From Maylandia zebra (Eukaryota > Chordata > Actinopteri > Cichliformes > Cichlidae), in NCBI RefSeq assembly GCF_041146795.1, contig NC_135177.1, positions 18,186,560 to 18,250,559 of the forward strand: DNA of 64,000 nt, given 5' to 3'. This document shows positions 11,011 through 24,500 of the stretch, in pieces. The translations under genes and the position numbers were made by a program. The notes beneath the pieces are model-generated. The model worked only from the letters and a program-made list of their open reading frames with translations, did not search any database and was not told the DNA's origin. The first letter of the stretch is position 1. Each line of letters begins with the position of its first letter.

Positions 11011-12203
11011 CATGAACAAAATTATAAGGCTGTTCTAACAAATGGATTTACATCCAGATGGATGTCACCAATCTTCATCCAGATGGATTTTATATAAAAA
11101 AAATGGGCCACTTTCCGTGATGTACAATTTTCTGAAGATTTGATATGTTCTAATTTTGTAGGCACTTTCACGAATGATGAAATCTGATCCCAGAAGACGA
11201 GTCTGTTTTTTGTCACAACCCTGCACAGAATAACTTAGTACTGATAAATCATTTGCTTCAAGAATGTTAAATATAACTGTATGAATAGTTACTTGTCAGT
11301 TTCTTTAGTGAAACGCTGACAGATGAGCTTTTTGTCAGACTGATTTAGTTTGTTGCTAAAAATGATTTGGTACTGGTACTTCTATTCAGAATTCTTTCAC
11401 GTCAAAGCTTATTTCAAAATACCCAGGTCTAGTAGTAGTTGTCATAAGTTTTTAAAGTACCAAAGATCATACAGTATATCATAAAAAGGAAAGTTTCCCT
11501 CCAACAAATACACATGTATTTGTGCTTTTGTAGAGCATCTTTGAATTATAACACACCTCTCATAAAACATTTATGTCTAATTGTGAATCATGCTTTGTAA
11601 ATATATGTTTTATTAAATGTATTTTTTTCAGAATGTATTTTTACCCAAAGATAGATTACTATGCAATACTTTTAGTAGCCTAGACTATTTGGGATCAAAC
11701 AGAGCGACGTACAATGAATGAAAATGCGTTTGTTATTCTTGCCTGCCTTAAAATGTGAACTCTCGGTTTTTCTTTTTCACAGCGACTGTGAGACAGTAGT
11801 TGGAAACTGAGCAATTTTGAAAATAAAATACTAAACAGTACAAATAACTGAGGCAACGTCAGAAAAAACATGTTTATTGCTGTTTATCATGTGAGAAGAT
11901 TAAGCAAAGCAAGTTACTAGATCATTTTGTAATTGACCGAGTTAAATGAAATTTAAAGAAAGCCAAGTGAAAGTTAAACTATAAAAACATTAGATCTTGC
12001 AGTATCATTAAGAACTTTCCCCCACATATCATGCATCGACATCAACAGTACAGTTTGCATTAGCATGCATTCATAACAGAAGCCACCACAGGCGTCTTTG
12101 CAGTTGATAATGGCTGTTCAGCTAGATGATAACCTTTGAAACAGGAGACTTGGGAGACATGAGCCTGAAAGATTAAGATGTCTGTGGGATGTCTTTGAAG
12201 AAG
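11011..12203. other. Spacer and probable 3' UTR of the multi-V receptor gene
   Basis: No coding exon beyond the stop codon at 12204-12206 (minus) is visible. The sequence from 12203 down to about 11850 is the likely 3' untranslated region of the large receptor gene, with a minus-strand AATAAA at 11873-11878. The remainder, to 11011, is AT-rich with no recognised feature. Confidence 0.45.
11873..11878 (-). terminator. Candidate polyadenylation signal AATAAA
   Basis: This is TTTATT on the plus strand, AATAAA on the minus strand, about 330 bases downstream of the predicted stop of the multi-V receptor gene. It is the first canonical hexamer I found past that stop. Such hexamers are frequent in AT-rich DNA, so this is positional inference only. 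Confidence 0.4.
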
Positions 12204-15200
12204 TCAAAGGTTGCCGTACAGTTGATTCTGCAAGAATTTTGAGTAAAAATTTATTCAGTTTTAATCTAAAATGATTCTTAAATAATTAGCTTTTTTGTTT
12301 TTTTCCAAACACAACAAAACAAACTAAATTAACTTTAAATAAATCAAAGTCTACGTAGCAGGGATTTGTTTCAAAAAAAGTTCATCCATATAAATAATTC
12401 AAGTTCCTTACACTAACCTTGGCATTGTTATCAAGCATAACAAAATAAATTACTTTAGAGAAAGTATAACATTTTTAATAGATTAAGTAATAATCTGCGA
12501 TCAGTTTGGATGTTGTAATGTTATTTAATGAAAAAAGTCTTAAATTTGGTTGATTTGGATTTTGTCATTCACTGCGACACCACTAACCTCAGGGTTGAAA
12601 GGGGATGGTCGTCTCCTGTTACTGTATCAAACAACATAGAAATGGAAGCAGGTTGTTCAAACATAAAGAAATAAAACACATTGGTATGTCATTTAAAGAA
12701 AAAATTGCATGAATAAAACTCACTCCTTTGGGGATGGACAGCGTGGTTTGGACACAGCTCCACAGGTTACATTGCTGCTGTGCTTACTATGGGGGTTAAA
12801 GAAAATAACATGTTAGTTTATGACTGTTTTTACTATGACATTATGGCGGTTGTCGTACTGCTATGAATACTTACGTATAGGCAACACTGATGTTCGCAGT
12901 GCAGTCTTGGCGTCTGCAGAATGTATAAACATTTTTTTAAATATTACTTAATGTGTGTATGTATATTTCTTTTATATAGGGAAATTTAAAAATTATATAA
13001 AAACAAACAAGAAGACTACAAATACTACCTTGAAAATCGGCTCCAAAATGACTGCCTATAGAATGAAAACAATAATAATAATAATAATAAGAAGAAGAAG
13101 ACAAGACAAAGGAAAGATTTCAATTCAGTTCAAGTCACTTCAATTCAGTTATTATTTAAACAGTGCAAAATCACAGGAACAGTTGCTTCTAGGCACTTTA
13201 CATTGCACAGTAGAGACCTAAAATAGAGCAAGCACTTGGCAACAGGAAAAAGAAAAACTCTCTTTTAACAGGAAGAAACAGCTGGCCGAACTAGGCTCAG
13301 GGAGGGGAAGCCATCTGCTGCAACAGGTTGGGGGTGCGGGGAGGAAAACAGGATAAAAGACACATTGTGGAAGAGAGCCAGATATTAATAATAGCTAATA
13401 ATTAAATATAGTGTGGCATATAAACATAAAGTGAATGAAAAAAGGTCAACGAAAAAGAAGTCCCATTGGTCTATTGCAGCTTAATTAGGGAAGGATTCAG
13501 GGTCATCTAATCCCACTCTAACAATATGCTTTATTAAAATGGAAACTTTTAAGACTAATCTTAAAAGTAGGAAGAGTGTCTTCTTAATCCAAACTGGGAG
13601 CTGATTCCACATAAGAGGAGCCTGAAAGCTGAAGACTCTGCCTCTCATTTTACTTTAAAATATACTAGGTACCACAAGTAAGCCCACAGTCTGAGAGCTT
13701 ATACGGTACTATGAGTTTTTCAGATAAGATGGGGCCTAATTCTTCAAGACCGTGTACGTCATGAGAAGGAGTTTAAGTTTAATTCTGGAATTAACAGGGA
13801 GGTGATGAAGAGAGGCCAAAAGGGGAGAAATATGCCCTCTCTTTCTAGTCTCTGTCAGTACTCTTGCTGCAACATTTTGGATCAAGTGAAGGCTTTTCAG
13901 GGAGCCCAATTGCAATGAATTACAGTAGTCCATCCTAAAAGTAAAATATGTATGAACTAGTTTTTCAGCATCTGAGACAGAATGTTTCTAATTTAAGAGA
14001 TATTAGGTAAATACAATAAAGCAATCCTACAAATTTTTTAATATGCACATTGAAAGGTCAAAGGTCAAACCTGGTCAAAACAACTCCAAGATTCCTCACA
14101 GTGTTACTGAATGTCAACGTAGTGCCATCCAGATTAAGCATCTGATTAGATACAATATTTCTAAATAGTTTAGGGCCGTGTTCAATAACCTCAGTTTTAT
14201 ATGAATTTCAATGCAGGTGGTTAGAGGCCATATAGGTCTTTAAGACATTTCTGCAGTTTTACTTAAGAAAAAGAAGGAGAAACAACTTTAACAGTAAAAA
14301 ATTGTACAATCAAAATCCAACAGCACCTGGGCTTCCTCTCATGTTGCCATGCCATGCGATCCTCTTCTTTTCTATTAAGAGTACAATCAACAGGATATTT
14401 CCAGTTAAGCATTCATATCAGGGTTACAAATGGTGGCTTTCTTTTTTTGTTTTCCTTACCGGGAAAATCGACTCCAAATGGACCTCCTATTTTGAAAGCA
14501 AAGCATTGTTAGTTGGTTTGTTTTACTGTATTTCTTCAGTTTGCAGAACACTGATGATATACCTTTTTTCTGGCCTTGGTGGTCTGTCTCTGTCATCTGT
14601 GTATCTCCTAAATATTTTGTGAGACAATTAGGAGTCAGTTTTTTTAAAATGCAAGGCACAGTCTATACACAATAAATCACATGAGTCACTTTATTTCATT
14701 ACATGATACAATGAAGAGAACAGTCACAAAGGAATCCTTCAAAATGGTTACCTGGATAATCTATCCCAAAGTGATCTTCTGTGAAATTACAGGGAGAAAT
14801 ATTTACAGGGTTGTTTTGGTGGAGACGTTAAAAAAGAAAAAAATAACAGTTATTAACAAATTAGCAACATTTTTCACACATGCTTCTACAAATATTAGCT
14901 CAAACATCACATTTATAGACATCAGGTGTATAAAACAACCATTGCAACCATCAACTTTTTTTTTTATCATGTTGCTCATAAAGCTCATTTGACCATCTCA
15001 ACTTCATTTTTCTGTGTCAGATATGATATGACTGATAAAACTTATTTATATTTAATTAATATGGATATGTTGTTGAAGCAGGCTCTGGATGCTTTTAGAT
15101 TCTTTTGAATCATTTTAGAACATCTTTAAAGTACGAACTCCTGTATTCAGTTGTGATGAGAGGTCTTGACTCATGACTGAATTATGTCATTATTATTCAC

Positions 15201-15515
15201 TTTTTATGTTAAAATAACTTGCCTTTTTTCTGGTCGAGGTGGTGGTTTCAGTGATTCATCTGTGTGTTTCCTATATTTGGTTGGAGGAGAAAAAAAACTT
15301 TTCAACTTCAGAGTCAACACATTGTAACATCGTTACACAGACAGCTGCTATCAATATCAGAAATATGATATGATATAAATTAATGTTATATTTCCTCAAC
15401 CTTTTCCTCCAAATGAATACTGCAAACACTGCAGCTAAGGTGATTATGATGAGAGCCACAAATGAGACTGGAAAGGCCACTGGAGCAGCACTTGTAAACT
15501 GGTACATCAGTGATC
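12204..15515 (-). CDS. Multi-V receptor: transmembrane and micro-exon cytoplasmic tail (exons 14-23)
   Basis: Exon 14 (15515-15401) encodes a roughly 24-residue hydrophobic helix ([20 protein letters not shown]) without charged residues, followed by RKR. The tail is built from tiny phase-2 exons. A pair (15270-15223: [15 protein letters not shown]; 14778-14752: RRSLWDRLS) is repeated as a second pair (14607-14563: [15 protein letters not shown]; 14486-14460: RRSIWSRFS), then comes a third Trp exon (13055-13029: RQSFWSRFS). Later exons give [29 protein letters not shown] and finally NQLYGNL-stop. Exon 15 appears to use a GC donor (AAG/GCAAGT). No canonical ITIM is visible. YGN fits a Tyr-x-Asn (Grb2 SH2 type) site. 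A LINE copy lies in the intron between exons 18 and 19. Confidence 0.65.
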
Positions 15516-18500
15516 CTGGTGATGTAGATACATTTGAGGTTAATAAACACAATTCAACAGATGAAATACTTTGATAACATATAGAGTAGAGATAAAGTGT
15601 CTCTGCTAACCCTTCACATTTAAGCTGACTGTGTGGGCTTGTTCCCTGTTACGCCAAAAGATAGCGTTACAGGTGAGGTTTCTGACTCCATCTCCTTCAG
15701 TAACAATAAAAGTGATTGTGGAAGTTGTCTGCCAGGTGCCTCGTGACATCATGATCTCTGAGACCTCAATGGTGAGGTGAGAGACACTCCATGAGAACAC
15801 CGGAGGATGTGATGAACATGTGTGTGTAACAGAACACGAAACAGTTATAGTTGAACCAGCATCAACTTCTTTTGGAACGGGGGTCATCACTGGTTTTTCT
15901 GGAGAAGCTGAGCATGACAAACACAAAGAAGATTATACTTGATACTTAGAAAGCAATGTGTTTGTCACATTTCAGTGATCTACAGTGGGACTCCAAACCT
16001 TTCATGATAATAAATACACAGCTGTTGTTGAATGTATGTGTCTCATGTCCTTTCTCTGCATAGAAACAGAAGGGTCCGTTGTCAAAGGGCTTGATGTCAT
16101 CAATCTCCAGTGAGCAGTTTCCCTCATTTAGATTTCCTAACATTTTGGTTCGGCCCTTAAAATGGTCAATTACATAGCTTTGGCCATTATGGAATACAAT
16201 GTCTCCGCTTTTTTTGGACCAGATGCCACGGGTCATCGGTTCATCCTCTTTGTACTGGAAACTGCAGGGAATCACCACACAGGAGCGCGTCAAGGCACTA
16301 AATCTTAAAGGGACGTCGGCAGGCAAAGCAGAGGTTGCTGTAATGGGAAAAATGTTAGATGCTGGTTTAAATTAATCCTCTTGAGATGTGACATGATGAA
16401 AACAAAAAGAGTTTGAGAGTGCTGACAAGTGCACTTACTGTAATTTTCAAATGGATCTCTCTCATATTCTGGGAAAATGATAACAACCAATTAATAACAA
16501 TTCAACATCTAGAGGAGTATTTTTGTGTTTTTGGAAAGTTAGATGAAAGTAGGTCTCATATGTAAGGTGTAAGCCATAAGCCTATTGGTTCAGATTTATA
16601 GAAACAGTTATAAGACTTATAAAGTGTTATAAAAATTGTTGGTCCCTGGGCAATAATGGAGACAATCTTTTAAATCTAGATGGAGGCAGGTTTTATACTT
16701 TTCTTTCTAGTTTTCTCTTTACAAATGTTTTGTGGCACTTTTCATCCATCTAGCAATCCTTCAATTTTCTTCTGCTGATCCAATTTACGCTCATAGGGTG
16801 AAAAGTGGGGTACACCCTGGACAAGTTGCCCATCTATTACAGGTCTGGCACTTTAATGCACATGTAAAATGTCTTTCTGGATACATTATCTAAAAGTTTT
16901 GTATTTCTCCCTCTTTTCCCTTCTCAGTGACTTCCAGCTTATGACTCAGCTATATGTTCATATATAATGCCCAAATCAAACACGCTAGCTTTAATTCTAG
17001 TCAAGCTAATGGCTTCCTCTTCTGCTTGTGTATGTGCTAACCTGAGCTAATTGGCGGCTGGCTTTATTTATTTATTTATTTTTTTACCAATCTAACAAAA
17101 TCAGTTTTCCAACAGAAAGCTAATAGGTATATTTTGTAAAGTATCAAACAATCAGGAGGGCGACATGTAGGAACTCACGTTTTACAGTAAGAGTTGCAGA
17201 TGTTGAGAACTCCCCACTAATAAACTGAGCAGTGCAAGTCAAAAGTTTACCATCATCACTTAGGGAGGGAATAAAAGTTAGATTTGACACTATAGTGTAT
17301 GTATTGTTGGGAGTCTGTTTGGTGTTTAATGAACTTTGCATGTTGTTGTAGTTCCAGATGACACTTGGTGTGTTTTTCCTGCACTTAAAGATCACAGAAC
17401 AAGTGACATTCTTCGCCATGCCCTCTGTTAACTCCCCTGGTGGTTCATTCATAGTGATTTCCTGAAATGGACCTGAGCAAGAAAGTTAGAGTGAAGCTTA
17501 ATGATAGCAATTGTTGTTTAATTCAAGTAAACCCTCCCATTAAACTTACATTCAACATTGAGTGGAATTTCCTTGGTGGCTTTCTGACCCCCAGAGTAGC
17601 TAACAGTACAAGCCACACTCTGGTGCTCTTCCTTTACTTCCCAAACTTGTTCTACTCTCCTTTCCCAAATCCCATCAGATACCAGTGTGTCCGTGATCCG
17701 GTCTTTTCCAGGTATACCATTTAGGGTTACGGTTGGGGGAGCAAAAATACATGCGTGGCGCACACTGCAGGACACAGTGCCCTGCTCTCCCACTCTGGGA
17801 GTACCAATAATATTTAGCTCTGGTTCTGGTGCATGTTCTGTGAATAAGAAATATTCAAGAGCTATAGTGATACAGTAACTTCTGAGTTCTATGTTCCAGA
17901 AATATGAATGTTTACATAATTGTAGTATTTGTTTAACAGCCAGTTTGTGGGAATTAAATGCATTGGTTACTCTGTTATACTGAATATTTTACTGCGCATT
18001 TGTTAGTTTGTTTGTTTGTTTGTTTTTTATAGAAAAGCAACAAACCAACAAAGTAAATTTTAAATGACTGAATGTAGTGACAAGTGAAGTCCTGACTCAA
18101 GCTTTCTGTAATCATTTTTTGGATTTAAGTTGAAGTGACTGTAAATGGGAGTTCAATGACACTTACCTGAAACAATAAGTTCAGTAGATCCATCATAAAA
18201 TGAGTGACCTACGGTGTGGTAGGAAGTAATTGCGTTCTTATCTATCCATGGATAAAGTCGGTCATGGTTGTGGGACATCTCCAGCCTTTCAATCTTAAGA
18301 CTACAGTTCTGCTCCACCACTGATCCAATTAAACTAGTTCGACCATCAAACTTACTAATAACATTCCCTCCTTGGTTGAATACAGCTGGAAATCCATTGA
18401 TTTGGTACAAGTACCACATCACTTGAAGGTCATTAGGCTGTGAGTTTTTGTAGGAGAATTTACATGGAATGATGAGACACGATCCCTTCAACCCAGTTAT

Positions 18501-21500
18501 GGTGCTTGGAGCAGTGAAGGACCAACCCCGATTGAGTATGTTTCCTGCAAAAAAATTAGAAAAAAAAAACTTTTGAAGAACTATTTAATCTTAAAAATAA
18601 ATCTTAACAGACAAAACAGACATGGACGTAGCTGCCATGGCCAGAGAAGAAAGAGAAGAGGTAGCAGAAGCAGCAAGATGAATAAGCTGTAAAGTTATGG
18701 GGAACTGAAAAGCTGCTTAAAAGCACATTGTAAATAAAGACTTTGCAATCACATTGCCGAATGACGGTCATTCCTACCACACTAACAACATTCATTTTTT
18801 TCTGGTATATATCTACTCTAATAACTTTTTGTCTGTCTGTCTGAGCTTTTAAATGAAGATAATTACTATTTGCACTTACTCTTTACCCGCAGCCTGATGC
18901 TCACTTCTTGTGTTTGCCCCCCCTTGAATTTTGCAAAGCAGGTAACAGATCTCCCGTTGTCGCTGGGTGAAGATTTAAATGACAGTATGGAGATGGTCTT
19001 CCACTGAGTCTCCCCCGGTACCTTTTCTGTATTAGTGGATGCTGCCACACTGCCATAGTTCCATGTGAGAGTTGGTGTATTCTTGTGACATGTGTATAAG
19101 GCAGTGCATGTTACTTTGCTATCATACCCTTCAAGAAATTCATCTGATGTAGAGCTTATATTCAATGGCGAAATGGAGCCTGAGATATAAATGGAAAATG
19201 TTACATTTTCATGTCACATTAAATTCAGTACATGAAATATATTGCACATTGAATATATTACATGGTACTCACATTCAGCATTCAGTGGAATCGACCTTTC
19301 GGCACTCTGACCCGCAGGGTAGTTAACAGCACAACTTACACTCTGGTGCTCTTCTTCTACTGTCCAAGTTTGAACTATTTTACTTTCCCAAATCCCTTCA
19401 GATACCAGACTGTCCATGTTCTGATCAATTCCAGGTAAACCCTTTAGGGTTAAGGTTGGGGGAGCAGAGAAACATGTATGCTGCACACTGCAGGACACAG
19501 TGCCCTGCTCTCCCACTCTGAGGATACCAATAATGCTCAACTGTGGTTCTGGTGCATGTTCTGTTAATTCAAAGCAAAAATTGAGAGCTACAGCAACACA
19601 GCAACTTTTGAGTCATTTGCAGGAAGTAATAACTGCAATTAAACAAACTTAGTTAAAAGTGATAGGGAAGAAAAAAATACAGATAGCTGAAAATAAATAT
19701 TTCTTCACATTAGTTTATGTGTCTCTCTTAATGGTTTGATATAAGTATTGTAGTTTTAAGTGTTATTGAAATACATTTATTGGGTTTAGACAACACTGTG
19801 CCAGGAAAAAGCTAAAGATTCTAACTACAATTTATATGCTGAGGCAAATCATTGCAAATTATACATGCACAAAACTAAAATACAGATAAATAATAAATAA
19901 AAAATAAATCAGAGAGGACTCAGTTTGTCGTGGTAAGGGTTTCTTTCTGTAGTAACTTGGATGTATAGCAATGGAATTAAAGTTGAATTGAAGAAATTAA
20001 TGAATGCTTACCTGAAACAATAAGTTCAGTAGATCCATCATAAAATGAGTGACCTTTGGTGTGGTAGGAAGTAATTGCGTTCTTATCTATCCATGGATAA
20101 AGTCGGTCACGGTTGTGTGACATCTCCAACCTTTCAATCTTAAGACTGCAGTTCTTCTCAGTTACTGATCCAGTCAAGCTTGTTCGACCATTAAACTTTC
20201 TAATAACTGTCCCTTCTTGGTTGTATACAGCTGGGTATTCGTTCCGCTGATACAAGTACCATATAACTTGAAGGTCTTTAGGCTGAGAGTTTTTGTAGGA
20301 GAATTTGCATGGAATGGTGAGACATGACCCTTTTAACCCAGTTATGGTGGCTGGAGCAGTGAAGGACCAACCCAGATTCAGTATGTTTCCTGCAAAAGAG
20401 AAGAAGCTTTTGAAGCACTTTTGATCTTAACAAAAAATAAATAAATATTGGCAGCCACCAGTGCTACCCCCTGCCTCCTAGATGTTGCAGGTATGGTATA
20501 AATTTGAAAACCCCAGATGATTTTCCAAAAGTTGTCCTGTGAACTTAAACCAGATGACTTAATTCTTGAGTTATTGCATTCTCAAACTCAAGTGCCCTCA
20601 ATGGTGGAGCAACAACAATACCCTCAGCCTTTTCTGCCTAACACTTAAAAAGGGCTCACACTCTGTTTGAAATGAAATGAACTTGAGCCAAAACATCTCT
20701 TTGCAACTTTGAGGAATAATAACAGACAGCATATAGACTGCCCCACCAGGGACAACATCATACTGGATCACTGCTACACCACTCTAAAAGATGCCTATCG
20801 CTCTGTGCCCCGGGCAGCTTTGGGACATTCTGATCACTGCATGGTCCATCTTATTCCAGTTTATAGGCAAAAACTCAAACGTGCCAAGCCTGTAGTCAAA
20901 ACTGTGAAGAAGTGGACTAACGCAGCAAAGCAGGAACTGCAGGACTGTTTTGACTCCACTGATTGGACTGTTTTTGAAGCTGCATCTGAGAACCTAGATG
21001 AGCTCACGGACACTGTGACATCATACATCAGTTTCTGTGAAGACGTGTGTGTGCCAACAAAGACCTTTTGCACATACAACAACAATAAAGCATGGTTCAC
21101 TCCTAAACTCCAACATCTTCGTAAGGCCAAGGAGGACGCCTACAGAAGTGGTGACAGGGTCCTGTACAAGCAAGCCAGGAACACACTGACCAAGGAGATC
21201 AAAGCAGCTAAAAGCATCTACTCCCAGAAGCTGGAAGAACGGCTCTCAGCCAACGACCCTGCGTCAGTGTGGAGGGGCCTGCAGGAAATCACCAGCTACA
21301 GACGCCCCCCACCCACTATTGAAGCAAACAAAGACCTGGCCAACGAGTTAAACACTTTCTATTGCAGGTTTGTGACGGACAGACTCCCACGCCCCACCCT
21401 CCCCTCCCCAGGGACATTGCTTCAGACATTGACCCCCAACACACCTTCCACCTCTCCCCCCTTCACCCTGCCCCTCCCCAATCAAGACTCAACGACCACC

Positions 21501-24500
21501 CCCACCCTCCCCAATCCAGACTCAACGACCTCCACCACACCTCTCACCCCCCTTTCCTCCTCCCTGAAACTCAGAATACACACTCAGGATGTGAGCCGAC
21601 TATTCCAGAAACAGAAGCCCAGGAAAGCCCCCGGACCAGACGGCGTCTCACCCTCCTGCCTCAAAACCTGTGCTGAACAGCTGGCTCCCATCTTTACTCG
21701 CATCTTCAACAGATCTCTGGAGCTGTGTGAAGTTCCCTCCTGCTTCAAACGCTCCACCATCATCCCTGTTCCCAAGAAACCCACCATCACAGGACTGAAT
21801 GACTACAGACCTGTCGCCTTGACGTCTGTGGTCATGAAATCCTTCGAACGACTGGTGTTAGCCCATCTGAAAGACATTACAGGCCACCAGCTGGACCCTC
21901 TGCAGTTTGCCTACCGGGCAAACAGGTCGGTGGATGATGCAGTGAACATGGGGCTGCATTACATCCTGCAACACCTTGACCACCCGGGAACTTATGCCAG
22001 GGTCCTGTTTGTGGACTTTAGTTCGGCTTTTAACACCATTGTGCCTGAACTTCTTTCCTCCAAACTCTCCCAGCTCAGCGTGTCACCAGCTACCTGTCAG
22101 TGGATCACCAGCTTCCTGACAGACAGAAAGCAACAAGTGAGGCTGGGGGAGATCACCTCTGAAACCCGGTCCCTCAGTATTGGTGCCACTCAAGGATGTG
22201 TCCTCTCACCACTACTGTTCTCCCTCAACACTAACGACTGCACCTCCAAGAACTCGGCTGTCAAACTCCTAAAGTTTGCAGATGACACCACTGTCATTGG
22301 CCTCATTCAAGATGGTGATGAGTCTGCATACCGGCAAGAAGTTGAGCGGCTGGTACTCTGGTGCAGTCAGCTCAATCTGGAGCTGAACACTCTTAAGACT
22401 GTAGAGATGACAGTGGACTTCTGCTGACATTGCCAGGACTTGCACATTACTCCCTCTAACCCTGAAAATCTTACAATTCAGTCTCTGCATCAGGTCTAGT
22501 ATCATAATAGATCCAAGTCCTCTGTCAGTCATTGTATTTCTGTAATATGTCTTGATGCATGCTCAATCATCCAGGTAAGTAAATCCCCTAAAGTTGATTC
22601 TGTTTACCTGGACATAGCATCTTTAGTGGGAGAAACGTTTTGTCACTCATCCAAGTGACTTCTTCAGTCTCAGATGACTGCAGGTTTCCCCAATCTTATA
22701 AACATAACATTTGCATAATGACTGAAACTAGCACCACTGCATGAACAATCTGCTGGGAGGTCAGTTCCTTGATCATTAATATGTAAATTCCCCTGACCAT
22801 TGATCCACAACCACTGATCAAAGCTCATTGGTCAAAGACCATTAATCAATGACCATGAGCAGTGTTGGGGAGTAACGGAATACATGTACCGGCGTTATAT
22901 ATTTAACCCTTTAAGACCAGAAAAGCATAAAGTCAAACATGACTTTTAAAAGGCCTGCAAGTAAAAAACTACATTTCCCGCAAAAATCATCACTTCCGGT
23001 TTCGGGCAGGTAATGGCGGACATGCGATAGTTCGCGTTGACGTCTATTTCAATGTAGGAAGTGTTACGAACAGCTGATCGGATCGGCAAAGCGTGTTTCT
23101 GGAATATCATGTTTTTGTTCCAGCAAGTGCTTTTTATGCAATTTTTGCAAAGCTATGTGGAAAGAAACTGTGACCTAGGACAAGCTGAGGGCATAAGATG
23201 TAAGTACAACTCCTCCGGTTTCCTATGCAAAAAAAACTTATTGCGCTAGCTTACGTGGTTCCGGTTCTACAGGGATTTAAAAATAGTTACGCAAAACAGA
23301 GCGTGCCCGCTCCACTTTAAAGGGTTAAAATACAAAATATGAGTAACTGTATTCCGTTACAGTTACCGTTTACAAAGGTGGTAATCAGAATACAGTTACT
23401 TTGTTGAAATAAATGGATTACACGGAGGTCTTTTCCTGTTTCATATATTAGCCTGCACCCTCTCTATTTTTGGTAATTCAACACCAGAGGAAACCAAAAC
23501 AAAGCAAGCATTTAGAGGCTCTAATGCCTGTGTCTCAATCTCGTGGCCCATGTCATCTCTACTTGCGGCCCGCATAATGACGTGAAGTAATATACATATA
23601 ACACCCAGCACGCCCCTGCGGGCGGTTTATCCTTCAAGCTCGGGTCCTCTACCAGAGGCCTGGGAGCTTGAGGGTCCTGCGCAGTATCTTAGCTGTTCCC
23701 AGGACTGCGCTCTTCTGGACAGAGATTTCCGATGTTGTTCCCGGGATCTGCTGGAGCCACTCGCCTAGCTTGGGAGTCACCGCACCTAGTGCTCCGATTA
23801 CCACGCGGACCACCGTTACCTTCACCCTCCACATCCTCTCGAGCTCTTCTCTGAGCCCTTGGTATTTCTCCAGCTTCTCGTGTTCCTTCTTCCTGATATT
23901 GCTGTCATTCGGAACCGCTACATCGATCACTACGGCCGTCTTCTTCTGTTTGTCTACCACCACTATGTCCGGTTGGTTAGCCACCACCATTTTGTCCGTC
24001 TGTATCTGGAAGTCCCACAGGATCTTAGCTCGGTCATTCTCCACCACCCTTGGGGGCATCTCCCATTTTGACCTCGGGACTTCCAGGTTATACTCGGCAC
24101 AGATGTTCCTGTACACTATGCCGGCCACTTGGTTATGGCGTTCCATGTATGCCTTGCCTGCTAGCATCTTGCACCCTGCTGTTATGTGCGGGATTGTCTC
24201 TGGGGCATCTTTACACAGCCTGCACCTGGGGTCTTGCCTGGTGTGATAGACCCCAGCCTCTATGGATCTTGTGCTCAGAGCTTGTTCTTGTGCTGCCATG
24301 ATTAGTGCCTCTGTGCTGTCTTTCAGTCCAGCTTTGTCCAACCACTGGTAGGATTTCTGGATATCAGCCACCTCCTCTATCTGCCGGTGGTACATACCGT
24401 GCAGGGGCCTGTCCTTCCATGATGGTTCCTCGTCTCCCTCCTCTTTCTTGGGTTTCTGCTGCCTGAGGTATTCACTGAGCACTCGGTCAGTTGGGGCCAT

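Noticed and set aside
17467..17878. Plus-strand ORFs of 85 and 63 codons.
   Set aside because: They are antisense to C2 exons of the multi-V receptor.
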